A DNA stretch of 64,000 nucleotides from Magnetofaba australis IT-1 (GCF_002109495.1 NZ_LVJN01000016.1:1-64000), one strand, 5' to 3'. Positions 33,534-42,844 are shown, counted from the first letter of the stretch. A program made the numbers and translations. The notes: generated by a model not told the origin, from the letters alone.

Positions 33534-34487
33534 TCACTCGCCCAGAATCAACCACTCCAAAATCGCCTTTTGAATATGCAGGCGATTCTCCGCTTCATCC
33601 CACACCACCGACTGCGGGCCTTCCAACACCGCAGCGGTCACCTCTTCGCCGCGATGGGCGGGTAGACAGTGCATAAACAGCGCATCGCTATGAGCAGCGG
33701 CCATCAAGCCGCCATCCACCTGATAGCCCTGGAACGCCTCGATGCGCGCGCGCTGCTCCTCCTCCTGGCCCATGGAGGTCCACACGTCGGTGGTGACCAG
33801 ATCGGCTTGATCCGCCGCTTCACGGGGGTCGCGCACCAGCGTCACCGAAGCGTCGGCGCTGGAGGTGGAGAGCTCCTGACGGGCCTGCGTCAGAATCATC
33901 TCATCGGGCTTGTAGTTGGAAGGCGTCGCGATCACCAAGTGGAAACCGTAACGCACCGCCGCTTGAATCCAGGTGTTGGCCATATTGTTGCCGTCACCGA
34001 CCCAAGCCACCTTCTTACCCTGCAACGAACCGCGCTTCTCTTCAAAGGTGAAGATGTCCGCCAACACCTGACATGGATGCAACAGGTCGGTCAACCCGTT
34101 GATAACCGGCGCGTCGGCGTAGTGGGCCATGGTTTCCACTTTTTGGTGCGCGAAGGTGCGCACCATAATGGCGTCGACAAACCGCGACAGCACCCGCGCG
34201 CTATCGGACATCTCCTCGCCGCGACCCAATTGGATATCCCGCGGGGAGAGGAACAGCGCCTGACCGCCCAGTTGGAACATGCCCACTTCGAACGACACCC
34301 GCGTGCGGGTGGAGGCTTTCTCGAAGATCATCCCCAGCGAGCGGCCACTCAGGGAGGGCGCATTGCCGCCAGATTTCAACTCCGTCTTCAAACGCGCCGA
34401 TCGTTCAAGCAGCATGGAGAATTCGCTGGTGGACAGATCGTTGAGCGACAACAGATCGCGTTTGCTTTTTTTGACGGTCTCATTCAT
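33534..34487 (-). CDS. argF: Ornithine carbamoyltransferase
   Basis: ArgF makes citrulline from ornithine and carbamoyl phosphate. All signature segments are present: FEKASTRTRVSFEVGM (carbamoyl phosphate loop), DLLHPCQVLAD, and the C-terminal MHCLPAHRGEEVTAAVLEG that holds the ornithine-binding Cys. The length of 317 residues is normal. It follows argD with a 48-nt gap, in the order argD-argF-argG-argH used by many proteobacteria. Confidence 0.97.
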   Translation of the reverse strand: MNETVKKSKRDLLSLNDLSTSEFSMLLERSARLKTELKSGGNAPSLSGRSLGMIFEKASTRTRVSFEVGMFQLGGQALFLSPRDIQLGRGEEMSDSARVLSRFVDAIMVRTFAHQKVETMAHYADAPVINGLTDLLHPCQVLADIFTFEEKRGSLQGKKVAWVGDGNNMANTWIQAAVRYGFHLVIATPSNYKPDEMILTQARQELSTSSADASVTLVRDPREAADQADLVTTDVWTSMGQEEEQRARIEAFQGYQVDGGLMAAAHSDALFMHCLPAHRGEEVTAAVLEGPQSVVWDEAENRLHIQKAILEWLILGE

Positions 34488-34535
34488 GCGTTCATACCCG
34501 TTTCCCCGACATTGCCAGGGGCGTGAAATGGAAAA

Positions 34536-35720
34536 TCAAAACAGATCGTTCATCACCTCGCCAATGGTGGCGACAGCTTGATCAATCTCCGCTTCGGAGA
34601 CGACCAACGGCGGCAACAAACGCAGCGTGGTGCCCATACAGACATTGATCAACAACCCGCGCGACATGCAGATGGAGACCACCTCTTCAGCCGGACAGTT
34701 GAGCTCCACGGCGGCCATCAGCCCGGCGCCGCGCACCTCTTTGATCAAGGACTGGTTATCCGACAGATTGCACAGCGCCTGATACAGATACTGACCCCGC
34801 GCCCGCACCGTGGGCAGGAAATCGGCTTCGCCCATCACCTCCAGCACCGCCAACGCCGCGGCCGAAGAGAGCGGATTACCGCCAAAGGTGGAGCCATGGG
34901 TTCCGGGAGAGAACGCCGAGGCCACCTCTTCGCGCGCCAGACAGGCGCCCATGGGCACGCCGGCGGCCAGCGCCTTGGAGCTGGTCATGATGTCCGGCTC
35001 CACGCCGCTGCGCTGATGGCTCCACATGGCGCCGGTGCGGCCCATGCCGGTCTGCACCTCATCGAGGATCAGCAGAATGCCTTTGTCGTCGCACAGCTTG
35101 CGCAGACCGCTCAGATAGTTCTCATCGGGCACGCGCACGCCGGATTCACCCTGAATCGGCTCCACCATAATGGCGGCGGTGTAACCGCTGATGGCGCGTT
35201 CGGCGGCCTCCAGATCGTTATAAGGCACATAGCGGAAGCCGGGCATGAGCGGTTCAAAACCGAACTGCACCTTCTCCTGACCGGTGGCGGTCAATGTCGC
35301 CAAGGTGCGGCCATGGAACGAATCGGTGGCGGTGATGATCTCATACCGGCCCGGCTGGCCGGAGTCCTTCATGTACTTACGCGCCAGTTTAATGGCCGCT
35401 TCATTGGCCTCGGCGCCGCTGTTGCTGAAAAAGGCGCGGTCGGCAAAGCAGGTGGCGGTCAACTTCTCCGCCAACTTCTCTTGCAACGGAATGCGATACA
35501 GATTGGAGGTATGGGTCAGCACGCCCGCCTGATGGCGAATCGCCTCCACCACGCGCGGATGGCAATGGCCCAGATTGTTCACCCCGATGCCGGAGAGAAA
35601 ATCCAGATACTCTTTGTCCTGCGTATCCCACAGACGACACCCTTCGCCGCGCTCAAACGCGACCGGATACCGACCATAGGTGCTCATCACGTGTGTGGTT
35701 TTATCAACCATGGGATTCAT
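34536..35720 (-). CDS. argD: Acetylornithine aminotransferase
   Basis: This PLP enzyme converts N-acetylglutamate semialdehyde to N-acetylornithine, and often also works in the diaminopimelate branch, whose genes lie just downstream. Visible motifs are FSNSGAEANEAAIKLARKYM, ILILDEVQTGMGRTGAMWSH and the PLP-lysine segment MTSSKALAAGVPMGACLA. The 394-residue length is standard. AAGGG lies upstream of the ATG at 35720; a second in-frame ATG lies 9 nt further in. Confidence 0.95.
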   Translation of the reverse strand: MNPMVDKTTHVMSTYGRYPVAFERGEGCRLWDTQDKEYLDFLSGIGVNNLGHCHPRVVEAIRHQAGVLTHTSNLYRIPLQEKLAEKLTATCFADRAFFSNSGAEANEAAIKLARKYMKDSGQPGRYEIITATDSFHGRTLATLTATGQEKVQFGFEPLMPGFRYVPYNDLEAAERAISGYTAAIMVEPIQGESGVRVPDENYLSGLRKLCDDKGILLILDEVQTGMGRTGAMWSHQRSGVEPDIMTSSKALAAGVPMGACLAREEVASAFSPGTHGSTFGGNPLSSAAALAVLEVMGEADFLPTVRARGQYLYQALCNLSDNQSLIKEVRGAGLMAAVELNCPAEEVVSICMSRGLLINVCMGTTLRLLPPLVVSEAEIDQAVATIGEVMNDLF

Positions 35721-35863
35721 CCCTTATCCAGCAAATACGCCATCGCGCCCGCCTCCGCCAAGAGGGGGAAAAACGTCCTTTTTACGCCATTGTGCGTAAT
35801 GATTCCACCCTTTATGGATATCTGAGGGAAATTTTTGACATCACCAAAAGTTATGTGTGGATT

Positions 35864-35919
35864 TGTTGAACAGGATACTCATGTAGATTGCGCAACTATT
35901 TCCCAATAACTGTTCAACA
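35864..35919. promoter_or_regulatory. 10-bp inverted repeat between hemY and argD
   Basis: TGTTGAACAG (35864-35873) and CTGTTCAACA (35910-35919) are exact complements, 36 nt apart, in the 207-nt gap between the hemY stop and argD start. The flanks TATGTGT (left) and ACACATA (right) extend the dyad imperfectly. It could be an operator of the arg operon or a 3' structure of hemY. Confidence 0.4.
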
Positions 35920-35927
35920 CATAGGAT

Positions 35928-37310
35928 TTACTGTGTCGCGAGCAGATTGTGCGCACACTTTTCGGCGTGTAACACGCAATCAGCCACAGAGATGCCGTCG
36001 CGCCAGTTGGCGCGGGTATAGAGCCCGGCAAACGGCGCCAACGCCGCATTCACCGCCGCAATACGCGACAAGTGACCCAACGTATATTGCGGAATCGCCG
36101 CCTGATAACGGGTCAAACGACCAAACACCGCGTCGCCCCGCACCCCCAGACACTGATCCAGATCCCGCGTCACTTGCTTAATCACATCATCATCATCCCA
36201 ATCCACCACGCCGGGATTCATGGCGCCGCCGATAAAGCAGGTGAGCAAGGCATGACGCTCATCGCTACGCTCAGGAAATAGCGTGGAGTTAAACAGCGCG
36301 CCCAGGGTGGCGATGCGCTCTTTACGCGGCAGCAGAAAGCCAAAGCCGTCCATGGGGTGGTCGATCTGCGATTTGAGAAAGCCCAGCGCCAGGGAGATGA
36401 TGGGCGCATAGGGGATCGCCTCCAACGCCTGGGTCGCCGCCGGGGCGAATCCCGCCACCAGCTTGGCCGCCGCCGGAGCGGGCAGGGCCAATACCACCTG
36501 CTGGGCGGTCACCTGATGCGCTTGCCCCTGCTGCTCCCACTCAATGGACCAGCCGCCATCGGATTGCGGCGTCAGCGCTGTCACGGCGGCGCCCAGATGC
36601 GCGCTGCCTGCGGGCAGTTTCTCGGCAATGGCGCGGGGCAGGCTCTGCATCCCCTGTTTGAAGGAGACCAACCGTCCGGCGGGCATCCCCGCCGCCTTGC
36701 GCGCCTTACCCATGGCGATGGCGCCGCGAATCAGCGAGCCATATTTCTCCTCCAGGGCGTAGATCTTGGCGGTGGCGGCGCGCACGGAGAGGGTTTTGGG
36801 GTCACCCGCATAGACGCCGGAGACGAATGGCTCGATGGCGTAATCCAAAAACTCCTGACCCAAACGCCGCCGCACGAACTGAGCGATGCTCTCCTCTTCG
36901 CTGGCGCGGCCAATCAACGGTTCGAGCGCCAGACGCAGTTTGCCGCCGACGCTGAACAGCGGCGTTTTCACAAACGCCGGCGGCGAAGTGGGCAGGCTGT
37001 GCATCACGCCGTCACGGCGCACAAAACGCTTGGCCGCCGCCGCATTGGCCTCGATGAGTTGGTCTTCAATGCCCAGGCTGGCGATCAGACGTCCCAGGCC
37101 ATCGTCCGGGCTATCGGGTTTTTGCAGCGTGGAGTTGGGGCCATGCTCCACCAACCAGGCGTCGTGACGACTGGTGAGAATGGAGCCGCCTGCTTCAGTG
37201 CGGGATTCGAACAGCTGCACATCGCAGCCCGCCTGATGCAGAAACCAGGCGGTGGCCAGACCGGAGACGCCGCCGCCGATGATGGCGACGGAAGCGGAGG
37301 AGACGGACAT
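35928..37310 (-). CDS. hemY: Oxygen-dependent protoporphyrinogen oxidase
   Basis: This FAD enzyme oxidises protoporphyrinogen IX in haem synthesis and sits at the inner membrane. The N-terminal dinucleotide fold reads SVAIIGGGVSGLATAWFLHQ, followed by FESRTEAGGSI and WLVEHGPNSTL, and the mid-region FVSGVYAGDPKTLSVRAATA is the family marker. The C-terminal FAD segment is GLYTRANWRDGISVADCV. At 460 residues it fits the HemY type (around 470). The gene stands alone, with an M repeat pair upstream of its start. Confidence 0.92.
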   Translation of the reverse strand: MSVSSASVAIIGGGVSGLATAWFLHQAGCDVQLFESRTEAGGSILTSRHDAWLVEHGPNSTLQKPDSPDDGLGRLIASLGIEDQLIEANAAAAKRFVRRDGVMHSLPTSPPAFVKTPLFSVGGKLRLALEPLIGRASEEESIAQFVRRRLGQEFLDYAIEPFVSGVYAGDPKTLSVRAATAKIYALEEKYGSLIRGAIAMGKARKAAGMPAGRLVSFKQGMQSLPRAIAEKLPAGSAHLGAAVTALTPQSDGGWSIEWEQQGQAHQVTAQQVVLALPAPAAAKLVAGFAPAATQALEAIPYAPIISLALGFLKSQIDHPMDGFGFLLPRKERIATLGALFNSTLFPERSDERHALLTCFIGGAMNPGVVDWDDDDVIKQVTRDLDQCLGVRGDAVFGRLTRYQAAIPQYTLGHLSRIAAVNAALAPFAGLYTRANWRDGISVADCVLHAEKCAHNLLATQ

Positions 37311-37414
37311 TGACGGACGCTCGCGTCAAGAGGTTGACGAAAGCCCCATGGGAGCCCATTTACGCCCGAGGCGCAAGGCGGGAACTGAAAGAGGGAGGAA
37401 GATTATCGAGACGC

Positions 37415-37650
37415 TATAACGAGTCAAAACCAAAACTGCACAAAACGGCCAATGTTTGCGTGACGCAGTTTGAGCTAGCGCTGACTATTGGCCGCCGACT
37501 GGTCGGCGGCGGGGTCTGGGGGCCGCGCCCCCAGCGGGTGTGGGCAGCGCCCACGGTGTGGTTGTTGATCTTGGGAGCTCGAGGGCAACGCCCTCGATAT
37601 CTTTCATGACCAATACTCAAATTGTCCGATTCTGATTTCAACTGACAATA
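37415..37650 (+). repeat. Family M hairpin mosaic, segment M8
   Basis: It runs from TATAACGAGTCAAAACC to TTTCAACTGACAATA and contains the AATGTTTGCGTGACGCAG box, GCCGCCGACTGGTCGGCGGC, CTGGGGGCCGCGCCCCCAG, GTGGGCAGCGCCCAC and CGAGGGC-AAC-GCCCTCG. The uninterrupted CAGCGGGTGTGGGCAGCGCC at 37530-37550 is the empty site matching the IS110 target. Confidence 0.88.
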
Positions 37651-37810
37651 GCGCTGACTATTGGCCGCCGACTGGTCGGCGGCGGGGTCTGGGGGCCGCG
37701 CCCCCAGCGGGGTTTGGGGCGGCGCCCCAAGGTTTGGTCGTTGGGAGCTCGAGGGCAAAGCCCTCGATATCTTCCATTATCAAAATCGCGCATGTCAAAT
37801 TATAAATCTA
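37651..37810 (+). repeat. Family M hairpin mosaic, segment M9 (tandem to M8)
   Basis: It starts inside the box remnant (GCGCTGACTATTGGCC) and repeats the GCCGCCGACTGGTCGGCGGC, CTGGGGGCCGCGCCCCCAG, TTGGGGCGGCGCCCCAA and CGAGGGC-AAA-GCCCTCG modules of M8. Tandem growth has thus copied the hairpin part without the box. Confidence 0.85.
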
Positions 37811-37831
37811 AGAGTTTGATTTAAAATATAA

Positions 37832-38341
37832 TCAATCCGCCACCGGACGCAGCACCGCGTCGGCGTGCTCCAGTTCGCCGCCCAGGGTATCCATATCGCG
37901 GCGGGTCTTATCGGCGATGCGCTCCGCCATCTCCAGATTGTCCCGGGCTTGCGCCAACTGCGCGCGCAGTTGATCCACTTCGGCGCGCTGGGCAGTGGTG
38001 GCGGCCATCACTTGCTTCTTCGCCTCCAGATAGCCCAAACGCTCATTTTCCGTGGAAACTTCTGGATATTCCAACGACATCTGCTGCGCCTTGCGATAGC
38101 GCTCACGGGCTTCGCTCATGGGCAGTTCAGCGTATTTCAACGCCCGTTCCGCCAACCGCGTTTTGGCTTCGATCTGCTCGTAGATACGGCGTTTTTCCAT
38201 CACCACTTCCTCTTGCTGACTCTGCGAGTCGCGCAAACTGGAGATGGCGTTTTGAATGGACTCCACATCTCCGGCGACGACGGGGGAGGCCGCCAGCAAC
38301 AGGGTGGAGACGGCGATGGTCGAAAGAATCATGCGGAACAT
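37832..38341 (-). CDS. Exported coiled-coil protein of unknown function
   Basis: The 169-residue protein begins with a signal peptide (MILSTIAVSTLLLAASPVVA, cleavage near residue 23). The rest is a charged, Gln/Glu/Arg-rich helical coiled coil, for example KRRIYEQIEAKTRLAERALK and EVDQLRAQLAQARDNLEMAE. No known domain is visible. It is presumably a periplasmic protein. The neighbouring gene on the plus strand starts about 190 nt away in divergent orientation. Confidence 0.65.
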   Translation of the reverse strand: MFRMILSTIAVSTLLLAASPVVAGDVESIQNAISSLRDSQSQQEEVVMEKRRIYEQIEAKTRLAERALKYAELPMSEARERYRKAQQMSLEYPEVSTENERLGYLEAKKQVMAATTAQRAEVDQLRAQLAQARDNLEMAERIADKTRRDMDTLGGELEHADAVLRPVAD

Positions 38342-38534
38342 GGCGCGCCTGTTTTGAAATCTGTCGCCACACAGTGCATAAGGAAGCCATTGGGTAAAGA
38401 AGCCATTGGCCCCCGCAATCCGCGCGGCGTAATGTACCAGGAGGCCGCCGCCTCAATACGGCGACCCATGTTTGCTTGATTGCAGTGAATCCAAGAATCA
38501 CGCCAAATCATATTCTCAAAGAGTTTTTGACGCC

Positions 38535-39716
38535 ATGACCCATCCATTTCCCCATCGCGCCGCCTTCTACCAGGAGAGCTTTGTTCTCATTCTGGTTCTG
38601 CTGGCGGTGGCGGGCCTGCTGTGGCTCTTCTCCCCCTTTGCGCCGGGTCTGTTTCTGGCCGGATTGCTGGCCACGGCCACCTATCCGCTCTATTGGCGTC
38701 TGCAGAACTCGCCACGCCTCACCGGAGACGCCGCCAGCGCCATCATGAGCGTGGCGGTGGTGCTGATCGTGGTGGGGCCGCTGCTCTATCTGCTCATCGC
38801 CAGCGGCGTGATGGTGGCCCGGCTGGCGGCGGAGGGGCAGGCGTTTTTGGCCACCATGGGCGACTCGCCGGAACAGATCCGCGCGGCGCTGATGGCCAAA
38901 GTGCACGCACTGCCGCTGCCCGATGACCAAGTGGACGCGCTGATGGCGTGGTTGATGGAAAATCGCCAGGAGTTGGCGGCGCGGCTGGCCAAAGGGGCGC
39001 TGTTTCTGTTTCGCGCGGTGGGCGACAATGGCGCGGCGTTTCTCTCCTCACTGCTGCTCACCGCCTTTGCGCTGTTCTTCTTCTATCGCGACGGACCGGC
39101 CATGGCGCGCCGCTTCATGCATCTGACGCCGCTACAAAATTGCTATGATACCATCATCATGCGCCGTTTTGCCGCGCTGTCGTCGGTGTTGACGCTGAGC
39201 ACCGTGGGCATCGCCTTCATTCAGGGCGTGTCGTTTGGCTTGGCGGCGCTGTTCTGGGATCTGCCGTGGTTTTACTTGGGACTGGCCATGGCGGTGGCGG
39301 CGTTTATTCCGGTGGTGGGCGGGTTTGTGGTGTGGGCGCCAGTGAGCTGGCATCTCTACGCCCAGGATCAGGTGGGCGGGGCCTTCTTCATGGCGTTTTG
39401 GGGCGCCATCATCGGCGGCGTGGTGATCGACAATCTGCTGCGTCCCATGCTCATGAGCCGCTTGGGCGCGCTCTATCCAGCGGCGCAGGAGGATGGCGAC
39501 CTCAATATTCTGGATCACACCTTACTCACCGTACTGGCCACCTTCGGCGGTTTGATCCACTTCGGCATTCTCGGACTGCTGTTTGGACCGCTGCTGGCGG
39601 CCATGGCCATCACCATTTTCGATCTCTACGAGATGATCCATGGCGATTGGTTGGAGCAGGAGGATGAGATCGATGCGCCAGAACCCTCCTCTTCCGATCA
39701 GCAACCCGCGCAATAG
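38535..39716 (+). CDS. AI-2E family transporter (PerM-like permease)
   Basis: The 393-residue inner-membrane protein has about eight membrane segments, starting ESFVLILVLLAVAGLLWLF and GLFLAGLLATATYPLYW. The C-terminal half has the family blocks SVLTLSTVGIAFIQGVSFGL, FIPVVGGFVVWAPVSWHLY, VIDNLLRPMLMSR and GGLIHFGILGLLFGPLLAAM. Members have been linked to autoinducer export or Na+/H+ exchange, but the substrate here is unknown. The ATG at 38535 is used; an upstream extension of 21 codons is not family-like. Confidence 0.85.
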   Translation: MTHPFPHRAAFYQESFVLILVLLAVAGLLWLFSPFAPGLFLAGLLATATYPLYWRLQNSPRLTGDAASAIMSVAVVLIVVGPLLYLLIASGVMVARLAAEGQAFLATMGDSPEQIRAALMAKVHALPLPDDQVDALMAWLMENRQELAARLAKGALFLFRAVGDNGAAFLSSLLLTAFALFFFYRDGPAMARRFMHLTPLQNCYDTIIMRRFAALSSVLTLSTVGIAFIQGVSFGLAALFWDLPWFYLGLAMAVAAFIPVVGGFVVWAPVSWHLYAQDQVGGAFFMAFWGAIIGGVVIDNLLRPMLMSRLGALYPAAQEDGDLNILDHTLLTVLATFGGLIHFGILGLLFGPLLAAMAITIFDLYEMIHGDWLEQEDEIDAPEPSSSDQQPAQ

Positions 39717-39725
39717 GAAACACAG

Positions 39726-40061
39726 TTGACGCTGATCAAAATCTCCCTGCTGTTCATGGCCACCGCAGTGGCGGAGATCGTCGGCTGCTATCTACCCTGG
39801 CTGGTGATCAAGCAGGATAAACCCCTATGGTTGCTGCTCCCCGCCGCGGGCAGTCTGGCGCTGTTTGCATGGCTGTTGACCCTGCACCCCAACGCTGCGG
39901 GCAGGACCTACGCCGCCTATGGCGGCATGTATATCGCCGTGGCGCTGGTCTGGCTGCGGGTGGTGGATGGCGTGACGCTGACGCGCTGGGATCTGGTCGG
40001 CGCGGGGGTAGCGCTGACCGGCATGGCCATCATCGCGCTACAGCCCTCCACCGGCGGCTAA
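39726..40061 (+). CDS. YnfA family membrane protein
   Basis: The 111-residue protein has four membrane helices and the family pattern [57 protein letters not shown] and [12 protein letters not shown]. YnfA/UPF0060 proteins are small and resemble drug/metabolite transporters of the SMR type. The start is TTG with AGGAAA 8 nt upstream, 9 nt after the permease stop, so the two genes are cotranscribed. An M segment begins 8 nt after its stop. Confidence 0.88.
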   Translation: MTLIKISLLFMATAVAEIVGCYLPWLVIKQDKPLWLLLPAAGSLALFAWLLTLHPNAAGRTYAAYGGMYIAVALVWLRVVDGVTLTRWDLVGAGVALTGMAIIALQPSTGG

Positions 40062-40069
40062 TTCCGATC

Positions 40070-40401
40070 TATAGCGAATCAAAACCAAAACGGCACAAAA
40101 CGACCAATGTTTGCGTGATGGAGGTCCGGCTTGCGCTGACTCTTGGCCGCCGACCAGTCGGCGGCGGGGTCTGGGGGCCGCGCCCCCAGCGGCCACAGGC
40201 GAAGCCGTATCTCACAAATTGGGCGGACCCACGATTTGGCAGGATTGCCAAATCGGACTCGCGTAGCGAGCCCGAAGGGTGAGGGCCATGGATGGCCCGA
40301 ATCACGGTGTGGCTGTTGATCTTGGGAGCTCGAGGGCAAAGCCCTCGATATCTTTCATCGCCAAAATCGCTCATGTTCAACTCAAAATTTGACTGAGTAT
40401 A
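40070..40401 (+). repeat. Family M hairpin mosaic, segment M10 (long form)
   Basis: It runs from TATAGCGAATCAAAACC to GACTGAGTATA. It contains AATGTTTGCGTGATGGAG (one base off the box), GCCGCCGACCAGTCGGCGGC, CTGGGGGCCGCGCCCCCAG, GATTTGGCAGGATTGCCAAATC, GACTCGCGTAGCGAGCCC, GGGCCATGGATGGCCC and CGAGGGC-AAA-GCCCTCG. The GCG-TAG-CGAG loop differs from GCG-CAG-CGAG in other copies, so the change is in the loop only. Confidence 0.88.
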
Positions 40402-40511
40402 ATCCAGACAAACAATACGCAGAGACAGATGGCGATTAACATAACGCCTTGCCCCTGTGCGGCGCGCTGGGCATGATGGGCGGATAACCGTCCGTCACGC
40501 GGTTCTCTCAT
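40377..40511 (-). CDS. Possible 44-residue membrane protein
   Basis: A short frame encodes MREPRDGRLSAHHAQRAAQG, a polar positively charged start, followed by a single membrane segment VMLIAICLCVLFVWIIL and LSQILS. The topology is that of many small bacterial membrane proteins. The last six codons and stop lie within the end of M10, and no strong ribosome-binding site is seen. I give it low confidence. Confidence 0.35.
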   Translation of the reverse strand: MREPRDGRLSAHHAQRAAQGQGVMLIAICLCVLFVWIILSQILS

Positions 40512-40541
40512 GAATGAAACAAGCCACTAGAGCCTGTTCAC

Positions 40542-40811
40542 ATGCCCGTAGAAACAGTCCAATCCCTGGTGCTCGAAGCGCTGCGCATTGCGCTGATGAT
40601 CTCCGCGCCCATGCTGGTCACCGCGCTGATCGTCGGTGTAGCGATCTCGCTGTTGCAGGCGGTCACGCAGATCCAGGAGATGACGCTGACCTTTATCCCC
40701 AAGATTCTCGCCACCTTCCTGGCGCTGATGATCACCCTGCCGTGGATGATCCAGACGCTGGTGGATTACTTCCAAAACCTGTTCAATTCCATCCCCACGC
40801 TGTTGGGTTAG
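40542..40811 (+). CDS. fliQ: Flagellar export protein FliQ
   Basis: FliQ is a small component of the flagellar type III export gate. At 89 residues it equals E. coli FliQ and has two membrane helices. The family signature ISAPMLVTALIVGVAISLLQ and AVTQIQEMTLTFIPKI is complete. fliR follows 21 nt later and flhB after that. fliP is not upstream here, so the usual fliP-Q-R row is split, with an M segment in front of fliQ. Confidence 0.95.
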   Translation: MPVETVQSLVLEALRIALMISAPMLVTALIVGVAISLLQAVTQIQEMTLTFIPKILATFLALMITLPWMIQTLVDYFQNLFNSIPTLLG

Positions 40812-40832
40812 CGCCGCTGACAGGAGCCGATC

Positions 40833-41630
40833 ATGGATCCCATGGCGCTGATGGATTTTCTCGGTTTCTCAGTGGGCGAAGTGGAGCGCATGGCGCTGGT
40901 GCTGGCGCGTCTGACCGGGCTGTTTCTGGCCGCGCCGTTCTTCTCCCGCGCCATTGGCCCCATGCGTGTGCGCGTCACCCTGCTGCTGGCCATTACGCTG
41001 GTCATCTATCCCCTGGTTCCGCCGTGGCCGGGGGAGGGGGGCGCGTCGGCGTGGGAGTTGGGAACCACGGCGTTTGTTGAGGCGCTCATCGGCGCCATTG
41101 TGGGCATGCTGGCGCACTGGGTGTTGGTGGCGGTGCAGGTGGCGGGCACCATCATGGGCTTCGAAATGGGCCTGTCCATGGCCATGGTGATGGACCCCAC
41201 CTCCGGCGTGCAGGAGGGCGTGCTCTCCAACCTGCTCTATATGACCAGCCTGATGATCTTTCTGGCGGTCAACGGACACCACTGGATGCTCGAAGGAATT
41301 GCGCGTTCGTTCACCAGTCTGCCGTTGGGGCAGGGGTTGCCCGAGAGCGCCATTCTGTATGAGGCGGCGCTACAGGGCTTCATGCGTATGTTCGAACTGT
41401 CGATTCTCATCGCTGCGCCGGTAGTGGTGGCGTCAAAGATCCTCTATTTGGGCATGGGCTTGATCAACCGCGCTTCGCCACAGATTCAGGTGTTTTTCGT
41501 CGCCATGCCCATTGCGCAGATGATGGGCTTTTTCATCATGGGCCTGACGTTGGCGATCTTCAGTCAGGTGATGGTGCGAGAGATGGAGGCGTTCGCCAAT
41601 CTGGCGTTTAGCGTGGTGAACCTCCGGTAA
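40833..41630 (+). CDS. fliR: Flagellar export protein FliR
   Basis: FliR is a membrane subunit of the export gate. The 265-residue product has the usual six or so membrane segments, beginning VERMALVLARLTGLFLAAPF, FSRAIGPMRVRVTLLLAITL, then HWVLVAVQVAGTIMGFEMGL and near the end RASPQIQVFFVAMPIAQMMG. The length equals that of E. coli FliR (261). ACAGGAG precedes the ATG. Confidence 0.95.
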   Translation: MDPMALMDFLGFSVGEVERMALVLARLTGLFLAAPFFSRAIGPMRVRVTLLLAITLVIYPLVPPWPGEGGASAWELGTTAFVEALIGAIVGMLAHWVLVAVQVAGTIMGFEMGLSMAMVMDPTSGVQEGVLSNLLYMTSLMIFLAVNGHHWMLEGIARSFTSLPLGQGLPESAILYEAALQGFMRMFELSILIAAPVVVASKILYLGMGLINRASPQIQVFFVAMPIAQMMGFFIMGLTLAIFSQVMVREMEAFANLAFSVVNLR

Positions 41631-41708
41631 ATTCAAACCGATCAATCCTTCCAACCAGCTTAATGGATATCGACGCACAGACGCCGAATCCCAACGGGAG
41701 CGCTGGCC

Positions 41709-42827
41709 ATGGCGGACGAAGATAAGGACCAGAAGACAGAAGAACCCACAGGCAAACGTCTGGCCGACGCACGACAAAAAGGCCAGGTGGTGACCTCCCG
41801 TGAGGTGGCTACAGCGGTGCTGATGTTCGCCGCCATGGCGCTGTTCTGGTTGCAGGGCTCCAATCTCTGGCTCTCCCTGCAAGAGAAGATGATGTTTCTG
41901 CTCTCGGGGCAGATTCAAGGCGATCTGACCCAACCGGGCATGATCGTCCTGCTGCGCGAGCTGCTCATCGCCATGTTGGTGGATCTGGCGCCCTTCTTTG
42001 GCGTATTTGTGGTGATGGCGGTCCTTTCCGCGCTGATTCAACACGGCTGGCTGTTCACCTTCGAGCCGATTCAGCCCAAGCTCTCCAAACTCAACCCCAT
42101 TCAAGGGGTCAAGCGTCTGTTCTCCATGCGTTCGGTGGTGGAGGCGATCAAATCCGTCTTCAAAATCATCATCGTCGGCATCGCCGTCTATCTGGGGGTG
42201 AAGAACAACACCGAACAGATTATGGGATTGGCCGACACCACCATTGCGGAGATGCTCTCCACCCTGGTCTCCGACTCCTTCGCCGTGATGTGGCGGGTGA
42301 CGGTGGCGTTCATTCTGATGGCGATTTTCGACTTCATCTATCAGAAGTACGAACACATCAAAGGCATGCGCATGACCAAGCAGGAGGTCAAAGATGAGAT
42401 GAAGCAGATGGAGGGTGATCCGCTGCTCAAAGGGCGCATCCGGCAGATTCAGCGCGAATTGGCCCAGAGCCGCATGATGCAGGAGGTGCCCAAGGCCGAT
42501 GTGGTGATCACCAACCCGACCCACTACGCCATTGCACTGCGCTATACGCCCGGCGAGATGAGCGCGCCCATGCTCATCGCCAAGGGCAAGGGCCATATTG
42601 CGCTGCGCATTCGCGAAATCGCCGAAGAGAACAACATTCCCCGGGTGGAGAACCCACCGCTGGCGCGCACCCTCTATCGCGACGTGGAGGTGGAGCAGGC
42701 GATTCCGCCGCAACTGTTCAAGGCGGTGGCCGAAGTGCTGGCCTATGTCTACAACCTGCGCGGACGCAGCGAACAGATGGCGCAGCGGGTGCTGCATCGC
42801 AACGCTGTGCATCGGGAAACCGCTTGA
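41709..42827 (+). CDS. flhB: Flagellar export switch protein FlhB
   Basis: FlhB controls the switch of export from rod/hook to filament substrates and cleaves itself between Asn and Pro of NPTH. The start DEDKDQKTEEPTGKRLADAR is typical, the four membrane helices follow, and the cleavage motif is in DVVITNPTHYAIALRY near residue 265, with AKGKGHIALRIREIAEENNI behind it. The length of 372 residues matches the E. coli protein (382). It ends the fliQ-fliR-flhB group. Confidence 0.96.
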   Translation: MADEDKDQKTEEPTGKRLADARQKGQVVTSREVATAVLMFAAMALFWLQGSNLWLSLQEKMMFLLSGQIQGDLTQPGMIVLLRELLIAMLVDLAPFFGVFVVMAVLSALIQHGWLFTFEPIQPKLSKLNPIQGVKRLFSMRSVVEAIKSVFKIIIVGIAVYLGVKNNTEQIMGLADTTIAEMLSTLVSDSFAVMWRVTVAFILMAIFDFIYQKYEHIKGMRMTKQEVKDEMKQMEGDPLLKGRIRQIQRELAQSRMMQEVPKADVVITNPTHYAIALRYTPGEMSAPMLIAKGKGHIALRIREIAEENNIPRVENPPLARTLYRDVEVEQAIPPQLFKAVAEVLAYVYNLRGRSEQMAQRVLHRNAVHRETA

Positions 42828-42844
42828 TTCTCCTCTTCTGATCA

